Assembly (NCBI GenBank): GCA_037974335.1
Contig: CM075761.1
Coordinates: forward strand, 13,877,708 to 13,941,707
Source of the DNA: Prionace glauca
Lineage: Eukaryota > Chordata > Chondrichthyes > Carcharhiniformes > Carcharhinidae
Length of the DNA stretch: 64,000 nt
Reading direction: 5' to 3'
Positions 49,801 to 58,865 of the stretch are shown here, in pieces. Each line of letters begins with the position of its first letter. The first letter of the stretch is position 1. The notes beneath the pieces are model-generated. The model worked only from the letters and a program-made list of their open reading frames with translations, made no database searches and had not been told where the DNA came from. A program made the translations under genes and the position numbers.

Positions 49801-52498
49801 GTCAAACGAGGGGCATTCACACGGCAGGTCGTGCCTGGGCTGCTCTTGGAAGTTCCGGGAGTGGCCTAGAGCTACGTGTCGGTGTGTGTGCTTGATCCTG
49901 GACCGATAGATGGGCGCCGCAACAGCTCAGTGACTAGCACTGCTGGCTGTGCAGGCACATGTATTTGGGCCTGTGTCTGTGGGAGTTTGCGCATTCTCCC
50001 TGTGGTTGCGTGGGTTTCCTCCGGGCGCTCCGGTTTCCTCCCACACCCCAAAGATGTGCTCTCAGGCTAATCGGTTTTTACCAAATTGACACTATTTCTT
50101 CCCTGAATCTGACTGAGTAGGGTTCCATTCATAGATATGCAGGGTAGAATAGGTGCAGGGTGATGTGGTGGCGCGGGCTCGTTGGGCCGAAGGGCCTGTT
50201 TCCCGTGCTGGATTGTTCTTTGTTCTTTGTTCTTTGTTCTTCGCTGAACATATTTAAGTCACGGGTAGATAGGTTTCTGATAGACAGGGGAATTGAGGGT
50301 TATGGGGAGAAATCGGGAAAGTGGAACTGATCCACTTCAGATCAGCCATGATCTTATTGAATGGCGGGGCAGGCTCGAAGGGCTAGATGGCCTCCTCCTG
50401 CTCCTATTTCTTATGTTCTTATGGCCATTTAGCCCGACTTTTTTTCTTCTAAACAGGCAATGCAAGGAGTGATGAGGATTTGACAGTTTCCAGATCGCAC
50501 GTAGGGAATGAAAAGGTACGTTTTATTTCCCATAATGCGTGATTATTTTTCCCTACCTTTTCACCCAAGGTTCAAAGTTCGTAATGATTACATGGCTCTA
50601 GAAAAAAAAATCTGCAACGCTAGCAGCATTCGTGGAGACGGGAATAGAACATAGAACATAGAACAGTGCAGCACAGTACAGGCCCTTCGGCCCTCATTGT
50701 TGTGCCAAGCTATGTCCAAACCCAAGATCAATCTATCATTCTGGTGTGCTCCATGTGCCTATCCAGTAACCGCTTGAAAGTTCCTTAATTGTCTGACTCC
50801 ACTATCACAGCAGACAGTCTATTCCACACCCCAACTACTCTGAGTGAAGAATGTACCTCGGACATCCCGCCTATATTTCCCACCATGAACTTTATAGTTA
50901 TGCCCCCTTGTAATAGCTACATTCACTCGAGGAAATAGTCTCTGCACGTCCGCTCTGTCAATCCCTCTCATCATCTTATAAACACCTAAACCCCTTTATG
51001 CGGAAAAGTGTGAGGTGATTCACTTTGGTAAGAGTAACAGGAGTACAGAATATAGGGCTAATGGGAGGACTCTTGGTTGTGTCGACGAGCAGAGATATCT
51101 CGGTGTACATGTGCATAGGTCCCTGATAGTTGGCACCCAGGATGATAAGGTTGTTAAGAAGGCGTACAGTGTGTAAGCTTTTATTGGTAGAGGGATTGAA
51201 TTTCGGAGCCATGAGGTCATGTTACAACTGTACAAAACTCTGGTGCGGCCGCACTTGGAGTATTGCGTACAGTTCGGGTCACCACATTATAAGAAGGATA
51301 CGGAGGCATTGGAAAGGGTGCAGAGGAGGTTTACCAGGATGTTGCCTGGTATGGTGGGAAGGTCTTATGAGGAATGGCTGAGGGACTTGAGGCTGTTTTT
51401 GTTAGAAAGAAGAAGGTTGAGAGGCGACCTCATTGAGGCATACAAGATGATCGGGGATGAGATAGGGTGGACAGTGAGAGCCTTTTTCTTCAGATGGTGA
51501 TGGCTAACACAAGGGTACATAGCTTTAAATTAAGAGGTGGTAATTATAGGACGGATGCCAGAGGTAGGTTCTTTACTCAGAGGGTAGTAAGGGCATGGAA
51601 TGCCCTGCCTGCAGCAGTTGTCGACTCGCCAACTTTAAGGGTGTTCAAATGGTCAGTGGATAGGCATATGGATAACATTGGAAAAGTTTAGGTTAGAGGG
51701 TCATTAAATTGGTTTCACTGGTCGGCGCAACATCGAGGGCCCAAGGGCCTGTACTGCGCTGGAATGTTCTATGTTCTATGTTCTATTAAGTCGTCTCTCA
51801 TCTTCCTCTGCTTTAAAGAGAAAAGCCACAGCTCTCTCAACCCTTCCCTCATTGCGAGTTCTTGGGATACTTTTTCAGACCTAATATAAATCATTAGCCG
51901 AATTCTCCAGTCCATCCAGCTGGCTCGGTTTTCCTGCCCTGTCTGTTTCCCCTACCTCCACAACAATGGGATGCGGTCCTTTGTTGAACTTTGTGTCAAA
52001 CTGGTTTCCGGTCAGTTGCACCACCCGCTGCCGTGGAGGTTTTTTGACGTCGGTGGCACCGGAAGATGCAGCCGTGGCTGGGTGCTGGGGGGAGGAATGG
52101 GGTGCAGGGGACCGCCAGGGATGTCCCGCCAAGGAAGCAGAATATTAACTTGGGAGACACCGCGTCGATTTAGGAAGTTGATTTTTTTCACACAATGGGA
52201 GTCAAATTTTGGAACACTGTCCCCGGGTAAAACAACAGCTGATCAGGCCAGTTAACAGTTGGAATTTGCAATAACTGAAATGGATAGATTTATATTCGGT
52301 AGAATATTGAGGAATATTCAAAAATGGTCGGAGGACATGTGCTAAAATACATGTCAGCCTTAACCTAGTTGAATAGAGTGAGGGGCTCAATGGCCTCACC
52401 TATCCCTATAATAATGGTGCAGAGTACATTGACAGATCACTTTTCGTCCACAGACTCTTTATGCTGGTCTGGCCTTCAATGAAAATCCAACACGCTAA
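40777..52498 (+). CDS. VJ-C1 immunoglobulin-superfamily receptor with ITIM-like tail
   Basis: Six exons (40777-40819, 41812-42144, 42246-42551, 48173-48292, 50457-50515, 52454-52498) join in consistent phases (1,1,1,1,0) into 301 residues plus stop. Order: leader (1-14); V domain with Cys41, Trp53 and DSGIYYC ending at Cys104; built-in J strand FGNG (116-119) with KLVIT; C1 domain with Cys151, Trp165 and Cys208; stalk; transmembrane segment with Arg250; short tail ending TLYAGLAFNENPTR. It should be a type I cell-surface receptor of leukocytes, with Tyr290 as a phosphorylation site for SH2 phosphatases. V and J are fused in the germline, so no rearrangement is needed. Known genes of similar plan are SIRP, teleost NITRs and amphibian XMIV; I cannot place it among them without a search. 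There are no stops or bad splice sites. Introns 3 to 5 are packed with repeats. Confidence 0.85.
40820..41811 (+). other. Intron 1 of the VJ-C1 gene
   Basis: 992 bases from GTGAGA to TCTCTCTCTCCTTCTCAG. Apparently single-copy. No recombination signal sequence was seen before the V exon. Confidence 0.7.
41812..42144 (+). CDS. VJ-C1 exon 2: V domain fused to a J strand
   Basis: Residues 15-125. V-set hallmarks: KLSC (Cys41), VYWYMQ (Trp53), and RRNDSGIYYC (Cys104). After a CDR3-like loop of 11 residues comes SLVFGNGSKLVIT, a J-type G strand with the FGxG bulge, in the same exon. The donor follows at once (ACAG/GTAAAT). Sequons are NDS, NRS and NGS. No heptamer or nonamer lies between V and J, so the join is germline-encoded. 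Confidence 0.9.
42246..42551 (+). CDS. VJ-C1 exon 3: C1-set domain
   Basis: Residues 126-227, only 101 bases after the VJ exon. C1 hallmarks: SPTIFLLTPP entry, CLVRGVSPDSISVRW (Cys151, Trp165), a YTISSSISLPAETWRSG strand, then CTCAV (Cys208; the usual Tyr two before it is Cys206). It resembles Ig and TCR constant domains more than V or I sets. It ends with donor AGAG/GTAACT. Confidence 0.88.
42838..44519 (+). mobile_element. Old CR1-like LINE: ORF1 and endonuclease remnants
   Basis: Decayed ORF1 (DRWVMVRGAGRQQ, then FHLNQRGTNILGGKF from the esterase end) is followed by endonuclease (VVTLLGVFYMPPNSTRD, GDFNFPNIDWN, DKPTRGGATLDLVL). Several stops and frame changes are present. It is a more distant subfamily than the full-length copies. 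Confidence 0.85.
44520..45098 (+). mobile_element. LINE 3' fragment (TTCTATG tail group)
   Basis: It encodes YRKDVEAIERVQRRFTRMLP, LERRMLRCDLIEVYKILRG and VVSEWNRLPSVVVEA, then the 3' UTR and heptamer tail. It is joined directly to the older LINE. Confidence 0.85.
45132..45795 (+). mobile_element. tRNA-headed SINE split by a TTTGTTC-group element
   Basis: The SINE runs 45132-45372 and resumes at about 45704-45795 (GTAGGGATTTGGGG to GGGTTCTATGATGC). Between them is a TTTGTTC-group 3' element (CATGACAGATCAGTGACTAT to TTGTTCTTTG). A short GTAA may be the target duplication. Confidence 0.8.
45829..46500 (+). repeat. Tandem array of a TTTGATTT...GTGAAAAG unit
   Basis: About five diverged units share TTTGAT-T-ATTATTGTCATAT, GGATACAGTGAAAAG, a TATGC-ACAGAC-AA block and CATAGAGTACATAGATTTGA. 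A TTTGTTC-group 3' fragment interrupts it at 45945-46045. Confidence 0.75.
46501..46811. other. Intron sequence between array and LINE
   Basis: No exon was recognised. It may belong to the repeat on its left. Confidence 0.4.
46812..47325 (+). mobile_element. LINE 3' fragment, further subtype
   Basis: It encodes YCVQFWSPHYKKDVEALEVQ, RLRGDLFEAYKMIRGLDRV and a shifted VVRAWNALPAAVV end. The tail is TTCTACGTCCTATGT. It is close to 50996-51790. Confidence 0.82.
48173..48292 (+). CDS. VJ-C1 exon 4: stalk and transmembrane segment
   Basis: Residues 228-267: a short stalk with an NVS sequon, then KVLAVMLLRLGLVFVAG and RWNCRNRQR. Lys242 marks the membrane entry and Arg250 lies within the helix. Acceptor TTTCAG and donor AGAG/GTAGCG keep phase 1. 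The pattern L-x-V-x-x-x-R-x-x-L-x-x-VAG recalls the TCR alpha transmembrane segment. Confidence 0.78.
48340..48447 (+). mobile_element. TTTGTTC-group 3' fragment with a poly-G run
   Basis: A run of about 17 G (48343-48359) precedes GGCGGCGCGGGCTCGTTGGG and GTTGTTCTTTGTTC. Confidence 0.8.
48450..49535 (+). mobile_element. CR1-like LINE (TTCTATG tail group), RT C-terminal half
   Basis: A damaged RT core is followed by a clean 262-residue frame (48655-49443: DFNADKCVVVHFGRTNGMNE, LVRPHLEYCAQFWSPHYRKD, FFTQRVVSDWNRLP). It has a 3' UTR and heptamer tail. It lies in intron 4 of the VJ-C1 gene. Confidence 0.9.
49536..50425 (+). mobile_element. LINE 3' end split by a TTTGTTC-group insertion
   Basis: The TTCTTATG-group LINE occupies 49536-49765 (FFTQRVVNLWNSLPVEVVEA) and 50246-50425 (to TTCTTATGTTCTTATG). 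The insert at 49766-50245 ends in four TTTGTTCT units. Comparison with 61010-61482 shows the join falls within EVVEAASLNIFKS. Confidence 0.88.
50457..50515 (+). CDS. VJ-C1 exon 5: cytoplasmic segment
   Basis: 59 bases give GNARSDEDLTVSRSHVGNEK after the carried base. The acceptor is TTTTTTTCTTCTAAACAG and the donor AAAAG/GTACGT, both strong. It enters in phase 1 and leaves in phase 0, fitting both neighbours. It contains no Tyr. Confidence 0.7.
50643..50995 (-). mobile_element. LINE 3' end, third subtype
   Basis: The tail (ATAGAACATAGAACATAGAA on the plus strand) is followed by CCTTCGGCCCTCATTGTTGT and a diverged C-terminal region. Confidence 0.8.
50996..51790 (+). mobile_element. CR1-like LINE C-terminal region and tail
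   Basis: It encodes SVxHxxKS-type RT end, LVRPHLEYCVQFGSPHYKKD, LERRRLRGDLIEAYKMIG and FFTQRVVRAWNALPAAVV. The 3' UTR carries TACTGCGCTGGAATGTTCTA and the heptamer tail. The frame is broken twice. Confidence 0.88.
51791..52149. other. Intron 5 sequence, part LINE-like
   Basis: 51791-51880 looks like a minus-strand LINE remnant (CTCTCATCTTCCTCTGCTTT). 51890-52149 is GC-rich and unassigned. Confidence 0.45.
52150..52420 (+). mobile_element. Possible degenerate LINE 3' end
   Basis: TTTTTTTCACACAATGGGAG, then TTTTGGAACACTGTCC, resembles FFTQ-VxFWNTLP coding. It ends with AGGGGCTCAATGGCCTCACC, a typical LINE 3' terminus. Confidence 0.6.
52454..52498 (+). CDS. VJ-C1 exon 6: ITIM-like tail and stop
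   Basis: The acceptor CGTCCACAG is followed in phase 0 by TLYAGLAFNENPTR and TAA. TxYxxL fits the ITSM/ITIM consensus in part, and YAxLxF is common in inhibitory receptors (SIRP, Siglec and NITR tails). Tyr290 is the only cytoplasmic Tyr. A one-motif tail 14 residues long is short, but the in-phase junction and the downstream AATAAA support it. Confidence 0.7.
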   Translation, partial: TLYAGLAFNENPTR

Positions 52499-52815
52499 CT
52501 CGAGAGGAACGAGAGAGAAAGAGACAGAGAGAAGAGTGTGTTTCCTCTATATCTAGTGCAGAAACATTCCTCTTGGTGCACGGTAAATTTTGAAGGTACA
52601 ACTGGAGCAAATTCGGGCGGACTGGCGGCTCAATGTTGTGACGGCGCCCAAATCGGAAAACATACTCTCCCGTAATGTTCACCATTCTTCAATGGAATAT
52701 CGCCTGCAGCGCAGTTTCACCCCTTAATTCTTCTAATTCCTTATGTCGTTTTCTTACAATTCTATCCTCCGTTGTCTATGGTAAATATGCAATAAACAAT
52801 TCAAAATGTATCTGT
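52499..52815 (+). other. 3' UTR of the VJ-C1 gene
   Basis: About 315 bases of AT-rich sequence run from the stop codon to the poly(A) region. It looks free of LINE or SINE sequence, unlike the introns before it. Confidence 0.55.
52791..52796 (+). terminator. Polyadenylation signal AATAAA
   Basis: A canonical hexamer 293 bases after the VJ-C1 stop codon. Cleavage would fall near 52810-52820. Confidence 0.6.
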
Positions 52816-53099
52816 ATCCGAGTTACCAATTGGTCAAAACAGGTTTGGAATGTGAGTTGCATGATTCCACATTCCATTCGGGTTCAACCCAGATGCGATG
52901 CCGGTAGCTACTGGCTAATTAATATAGACAATTTTTGCACTGAATGTCTGTGCGTTTGGAAATGGATAAAAAACTGACGGGGCGTTTGAATTTGGGATTC
53001 TGGCTGGATTAATTAAAAATGCAGATTGAGAACATTCTTGAACATGTGTAGTGATTATGACCACAAATACATTTATTGCTGAGATAAAATCATTTCCAA
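52816..53099. other. Single-copy stretch after the VJ-C1 gene
   Basis: Nothing was recognised. Confidence 0.4.
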
Positions 53100-53331
53100 T
53101 CCATGGGATTCTCTTGGAGGCAAGAGAGGCGATTGCAGAGCCTCTGGCTCTGATCGTCAGGTCGTCGTTAATCACAGGTATAGTGCCAAAAGATTGGAGG
53201 ATAGCGAATGTTGTCCCATTGTTTAAGAAGGGGAACAGAGACATCCCCGGGAATTATAGACCGGTGAGTCTTACTTCTGTTGTGGGCAAGATTTTAGAAA
53301 AAATTATTAGGGATAGGATTTATAGTTATTT
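53100..53331 (+). mobile_element. LINE RT N-terminal fragment
   Basis: It encodes ILLEAREAIAEPLALIVRSS, VPKDWRIANVVPLFKKGNRD and NYRPVSLTSVVGK. It stops where the inverted LINE at 53332 begins. Confidence 0.88.
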
Positions 53332-54428
53332 AGAACATAGAACATTACAGCGCAGAACAGGCCCTTCGGCCCACGATGTTGCGCCGACCAGTTACAAAAA
53401 CAATGACCCACTAGCCTATACCAATCCCTTTTCGTCCATAAACCCACAGATTTCTTAAACGCCCCCAAACTAGGCGCATTTACAACTGCAGCAGGCAGGG
53501 CATTACAATCCCTCACCACCCGCTGGGTAAAGAACCTACCCCTGACATCCGTCCTGTCGCTACCCCCCCTTAATTTAAAGCCATGCCCCCTCGTGCTAGC
53601 TTTCTCCATTCGAGGAAAAAGGCTATCACTGTCCACCCTATCTAAACCTCTAATCATCTTATATGTTTCAATAAGATCCCCTCTTAGCCGCCTTCTTTCC
53701 AACGAAAACAACCCCAGGTTGTTAGTAAGGTTAGTAAGGCACGACCTACCCGCTACAAAACCACGCTGACTATTTCTAATCAATTCATTACACTCCAAAT
53801 AACTATAAATCCTATCCCTAATATTTTTTTCTAAAACCTTGCCCACAACAGAAGTAAGACTCACCGGTCTATAATTCCCGGCAAAGTCTCTGCTCCCCTT
53901 CTTAAACAATGGGACAACATTCGCTATCCTCCAATCCTCCGGGACTACACCAGAGACCAATGACGACCTGAAGATCAGAGCCAGACGCTCTGCAATCACC
54001 TCTCTAGCCTCCCAGAGAATCCTAGGGTAGATCCCATCCGGACCAGGGGACTTATCTATTTTCAAACCCTCAAGAATATCCAGCACATCCCCCTTATCAA
54101 CCGTAATACTGTCTATTTTACACCCCTGCAACCCATTGTCCTCCTCAGCTATATTCATGTCCCCCTGCGTGAACACCGAAGAGAAATATTGGTTCAATGC
54201 TTCTCGAATCTCCTCCGATTCCACACACAACTTCCCTCTACTGTCTGTAACTGGCCCTAATCTTGCCTTGACATACCTATAGAACGCCTTAGGATTCTCC
54301 TTAATCCTATCAGCCAAAGTCTTCTCATGTCCTCTTTTAGCCCTTCTTAACTCCCTCTTCAACTCCCTACTAGCCAATCTAAAGCTTTCTAGTGCACGAC
54401 CTGAGCCCTCAAATCTCATCCAAACATA
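53332..54428 (-). mobile_element. LINE with a large internal deletion
   Basis: One open frame links ORF2 linker and RT start (SPGPDGIYPRILWEAREV, NYRPVSLTSVVGK, GRSCLTNL) directly to the C-terminal region (NLGLFSLERRRLRGDLIETY). Most of the RT core, including FADD, is missing. The tail is at 53332. The frame stays open across the deletion, but the product would lack a catalytic site. Confidence 0.88.
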
Positions 54429-54571
54429 AGTGAAGGGATGGGTTAGCAAGTTCGCTGATGACAGGAAGGTCGGTGGTGTTGTGGATGGTCTGGAAGGATG
54501 TCAAAAGTTGCAGCAGGACATAGATAGGATGCAGGAATGGGCGGAGAAGTAACAGATGAACTTCAACGCGG
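54429..54571 (+). mobile_element. Small LINE RT fragment
   Basis: The FADD region (WVSKFADDRKVGGVVDGLEG) and following residues of the 48450-type LINE. Confidence 0.75.
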
Positions 54572-55530
54572 ATAATGCTGTTTGTAATTTTTATTAATGA
54601 TCTGGATGAGGGTATAGTTGGCTGGATTAGTAAGTTTGCTGATGACACCAAAGTCGGAGGTGTGGTAGATTGTGAGGAAGGGTGTCATAGTTTGCAGGAT
54701 GACTTAGAAAGGTTGCAGAGCTGGGCTGAGAGGTGGCGGATGGAGTTTAATGTGGAGAAGTGTGAGGTAATTCATTTCGGTAGGAATAACAGATGTGTTG
54801 AGTATAGGGCTAACGGGAGGACTTTGAATAGTGTGGAGGAGCAGAGGGATCTAGGTGTATGTGTACATAGATCCCTGAAAGTGGGGAATCAAGTAGATAA
54901 GGTTGGTAAGAAGGCATACGGTGTCTTGGCGTTTATTGGTAGGGGGATTGAATTTAGGAGTCGCAGCGTCATGATGCAACTGTACACAACTGTGGTGCGG
55001 CCACACTTGGAGTTTTGTGTGCAGTTCTGGTCCCCACATTACAGGAAGGATGTAGGGGTTTGGAGAGGGTGCAGAGGAGGTTTACCAGGATGTTGCCTGG
55101 TATGGAGGGGAGATCCTATGAGGAGAAACTGAGAGATTTGGGGTTGTTTTCGCTGGAAAGAAGGCGGCTAAGAGGGGATCTCATTGAAACATATAAGATG
55201 ATTAGAGGTTTAGACAGGGTAGATAGTGATAGCCTTTTTCCTAGGATGGAGAAAGCTAGCACGAGGGGGCACGAGTTTAAATTAAGAGGGGGTAGTTATA
55301 GGATTGATGTCAGGGGTAGGTTCTTTACCCAGAGGATGGTGAGGGACTGGAATGCCCTGCCAGCTGCAGTTGTAAATGTACCTAGTTTGGGGGCGTTTAA
55401 GAGATCTGTGGATAGGTTTATGGATGAAAAGGGATTGGTTTAGGCTAGTGGGTCATTGTTTTGTAACTGGTCGGCGCAACATCGTGGGCCGAAGGGCCTG
55501 TTCTGCGCTGTAATGTTCTATGTCAGTGGT
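54572..55530 (+). mobile_element. LINE RT C-terminal half and tail
   Basis: It runs from LLFVIFINDLDEG and FADDTKVGG through LVRPHLEFCVQFW (here VVRPH) and LERRRLRGDLIETYKMIRGL to FFTQRMVRDWNALPAAVV, UTR and tail. One frame change lies near 55050. Confidence 0.9.
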
Positions 55531-55539
55531 AGGGAAACA

Positions 55540-57650
55540 AGGAGATAAACCTCTGAAGGAGAAAATGTAGCGTCACTTGGAGAGACAAAGTTTGTGCGGA
55601 GATAGTGAGAATGGATTCGATAGAGGAAGATCAGGCCTAACAAATCTGGTTGAATTTTGTGAGTCTGACCGGGTCTGCAGACGAAGGTACTGCAGCCAAT
55701 GCCGTTTTTATGCATTTCAGCAAAGCCTTTGGCATGGCTCCAGATGGGAGACATGCAAAGTTTCAGGGTAATTTGATAAAGTGCATTCAGAATTTAATCA
55801 GTGGTAGGAGACAGTGTGTGACGACATAAGGATGCTTTAGTAACTGGAAGGCAGTGACCATTGGCGGACCATAGGGTTCTGCACCACTCCCTATTTTTCA
55901 CCATTTATATAAATGTCACTAATATCTATGTGGCAGGAAGGATTAGTTAGTTTGCAGAAGACACAAGTATTGGATGTATGACTAACAGTGACGTGGAGTG
56001 TTTTGGTCTACAAGAACATATAGTTTATCTGCATTTCAGCAAAACCTTTGACATGGTTCCAAATGGGGGACTTGCAAATATTCAGGGTAATTTGATAAAG
56101 TGCATTCAGAATTGGATCAGTTGTAGGAGACAGCGTGTGACGTCAGGAGGATGCTTTAGTAACTGGAAGCCAGTGTCCCTCGGCGTACCACAGGGACGTC
56201 CCCCCCCCCCCCCCCACCATATTTCGTCATTTATATAAAATTCATTGATGCCCATGTGGCGGGTTGGGTTAGTTGAAAGAAGACGCAAGGATTGGGTGTA
56301 CGGCTAACAGTGACGTGGAATGTTTTACATAGAACATAGAACCCTAGAGCACAAACAGGCCCTTCGGCCCACAAATTGCGCTGATCGCATCCATACCTAC
56401 CAAGCCATAGAACTATCTGTAACTCCCAATCCCATTAAACCCCATATACTCATCCAGAAGTCTTTTAAAAGACCCCAGTGAGTTCGACTCTACCACCACC
56501 GACGGCAGCCGATTCCACTCACTCACCACCCTCTGAGTGAAGAACTTACCCCTGACATTTCCTCTGTACTTGCTTCCCAGCACCTTAAACCTGTGTCCTC
56601 TCGTAGCGACCATTTCAACCCTGGGAAAAAGCCTCCGAGAATCCACTCTATCTATTCCTCTCAACATTTTATAAACTTCTATCAGGTCGTCTCTCAACCT
56701 TCGTCTCTCCAGGGAGAAGAGACCTAGCTCCCTTAACCTATAAGGCATGCCTCCCAATCCAGGCAACATCCTCGTAAAACTCCTCTGCACCCTCTCTATA
56801 GCTTCCACATCCTTCCTGTACTGAGGTGACCAGAACTGCTCACAGTTTTAGGCTACAAGAACACACAGACGGAATGGTCAAATGGGCAAATCAGCAGTAG
56901 ATGGAATTTAACACTGAAAAGTGTGAAATGACACACTCTGGAAGGAGTAATTTGACAATATTATATTCACTGAATGGGAGGACACTAGGAAGTTCTGTGG
57001 AACAAAGGGACTTGGCGTCTTTATCCACAGATCTCTGAAAGTGGAAGGATATGTTAGTAGGGAGGTGAAAAGGGCATATGGGCCACTTCCATTTATCAAT
57101 CGAGACATTGTTTGCAAAAGTAGGGAAGCTACGTTGGATTTATATAGAACTTTGGTGAGGCCACACCTATAGAACTGTGCGCAGTTATGGTAGCCACATT
57201 ATCGGAAGTATGTGATGGCACTGGAGGGAGTGCAGAGGAGATTCACCAGAATGCTGTCTGGGATGGAACATATGAAGTGAGGTTGGATAAGCGAGTGTTT
57301 TTGTTGAAATAGGGAAGACTTAGTGCTGAACTGATCGAGGTGTACAAGATGATGAAGGACATGGACAGAATGTATAAGAAACAGTTATTCCCCTTAGTTG
57401 AAGGGTCAGTCACAAGGGGGCATAGCTTTAAGGTGAGGGGCAGGAAATTTAGAGGGGATGTGAGGAAAAGTTTTTTTTTTTACCCAGAGGTTGGTGGAAG
57501 TCAGGAATGTGTTGCCTCAGAGAGTGGTTGGAGGCGGGACACCTCACATCATTTAAAAAGTATCTGGATGAGCAGTTGGCGCTTTATGAGATTCAGGGCT
57601 TTGGATCATGTGCTGGCAGATGGGATTAGGTGCGAGTTCGCGTGTTTGTA
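55540..57650 (+). mobile_element. Old degenerate LINE with a tandem duplication and an insertion
   Basis: Remnants of RT (LTNLVEFC, FQQSLWHGSRWE for FSKAF, then a second copy FSKTFDMVPNGGL) and of the C-terminal region after 56848 (FNTEKCE-like, FLNRDIVCKSREATL, MYKMMKDMDRM). The segment 55710-56030 is repeated at 56040-56326. A younger LINE at 56327-56847 interrupts it. It contains many stops. A 13-base or longer C run lies near 56200. Confidence 0.75.
56327..56847 (-). mobile_element. LINE 3' fragment inserted in an older LINE
   Basis: TTCTATG group, 5'-truncated. It encodes LERRRLRDDLIEVYKMLRGI and FFTQRVVSEWNRLP on the minus strand. GTTTTA lies on both sides and fits a short target duplication. 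Confidence 0.85.
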
Positions 57651-57654
57651 ATGT

Positions 57655-57855
57655 GGCGGTATTGAGCAGGGGAGGGCAGAGTGGATGGGGAAGGGGAGAG
57701 CAGGGCGGAGTGAGACGGGATGGTGCAGAGCGGGGTGGGGTGGGGTGAGGCAGAGCTGGGCAGGGTGAGGTGGAGCGCGGTGGGGCAGGGTGGAGCGGAG
57801 CGGGGCGTGGCAAGTGGGGTGGGGCGGGGCAGGGTGGGGCATGGCGGGATGCAGT
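57655..57855. repeat. GGGGC/GGGGTGGGGC-rich minisatellite
   Basis: About 200 bases of irregular GGGCAGGGTGGAGCGGAGC-like units. Pro/His-rich frames on the other strand are not genes. Confidence 0.88.
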
Positions 57856-58364
57856 GCCATTACTGGTGTATCCATCTCACTTAATGTGTTTATTTAGCTC
57901 AGTGGGAGTGACTTCTCAAAGGCGGTACTGACTCAAAGGGCAGAAAGGCCTTCTTCTTCTGCACTGTTTGAATCTATGATTCCAGAAATTGAATCTGAAT
58001 AGATTCCGTTTAAACAATAAATAATTTGAGAAACAGTGAACCAATGATATCCTGTTCCACAAACGAGATCAATACCTCAATGGCCCCACTCGGTGACAAT
58101 CCAAAGAATGCTCCCGCATACACCAGCATTTTACTGATCCATAAACTGTCCTTCAATACATCAACAATATTTCACTCGATCCCAATTCACCAATGGAGGA
58201 ATAAGGAATATCTACCCCACCGGGCGTCGATTGTCCATCTGATGTTTTACTGTTAGATTTGACAATCAACAGTTATGCCTTTTTAAATGGCCAATTAATT
58301 GCACAACAATTTGATTGCGTGAGGTACAAGGATTCTAATTTCTCCCATTTTGCCATTGTTTAAC
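57856..58364. other. Mostly unassigned stretch
   Basis: 57890-57990 may be a SINE-like tail (AAAGGGCAGAAAGGCCTTCT, CTGCACTGTTTGAATCTATG). The rest may include further exons of the minus-strand membrane gene, but none is convincing. Confidence 0.4.
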
Positions 58365-58765
58365 ACTGCTTCCACCAAGAGCCAGAGACCTGGGTTCAAT
58401 TATAGGCTTGGGTGCATCTCCGTGTGTAGCTTGCCTGCTCTCCCCATATCTGCATGGATTTCTTCCGACTGCTCCAGCTTCATCCCATGGTCCAAAGATG
58501 TGTAGGTTAGGGTGGATTGGCTATGCTAAATTGCCCATTAGTGACCAAAAATATACAAGATCTCTGGATTGGCCATTCTGAAATGTACCTTAGTGCCCAA
58601 AGATGTGTAGGTTGGGTGGATGGACCAGGCTAAATTTTGCTTACCGTCAGGAGCACTACCTCTGTAAATGTGTAGGGCTACAGGGATAGAACCTTGATGG
58701 GATTGGTCTCAATGCAGGTTCGATGGGCCGACTGGCCTCCTGCACTGCAAAGTCTCTGTGATTTA
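58365..58765 (+). mobile_element. Diverged SINE
   Basis: CCTGGGTTCAATTATAGGCT, TGCATGGATTTCTTCCGACT and GATGTGTAGGTTAGGGTGGA are decayed SINE modules. The middle part is repeated. The end is CGATGGGCCGACTGGCC. Confidence 0.7.
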
Positions 58766-58812
58766 TGTGTTCAGTGATATTGAATCTTTGCCAACGTTTG
58801 GGTGAAACCTAC

Positions 58813-58865
58813 CCGCTTGACGTCCTTTCCGCGGGCCTCTCCGCAGTCTTTCTCTCAAGCTAAAA
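58813..58865 (-). CDS. Candidate basic cytoplasmic exon (minus strand)
   Basis: 53 bases after TTATGCAG read SFSLRERLRRGPRKGRQA before GTAGGT. A second AG six bases on would remove two residues. The sequence is highly basic and has no Tyr motif. Confidence 0.3.

Noticed and set aside
57553-57875. Pro/His/Ala-rich minus-strand frames
   Set aside because: They are translations of the G-rich minisatellite.
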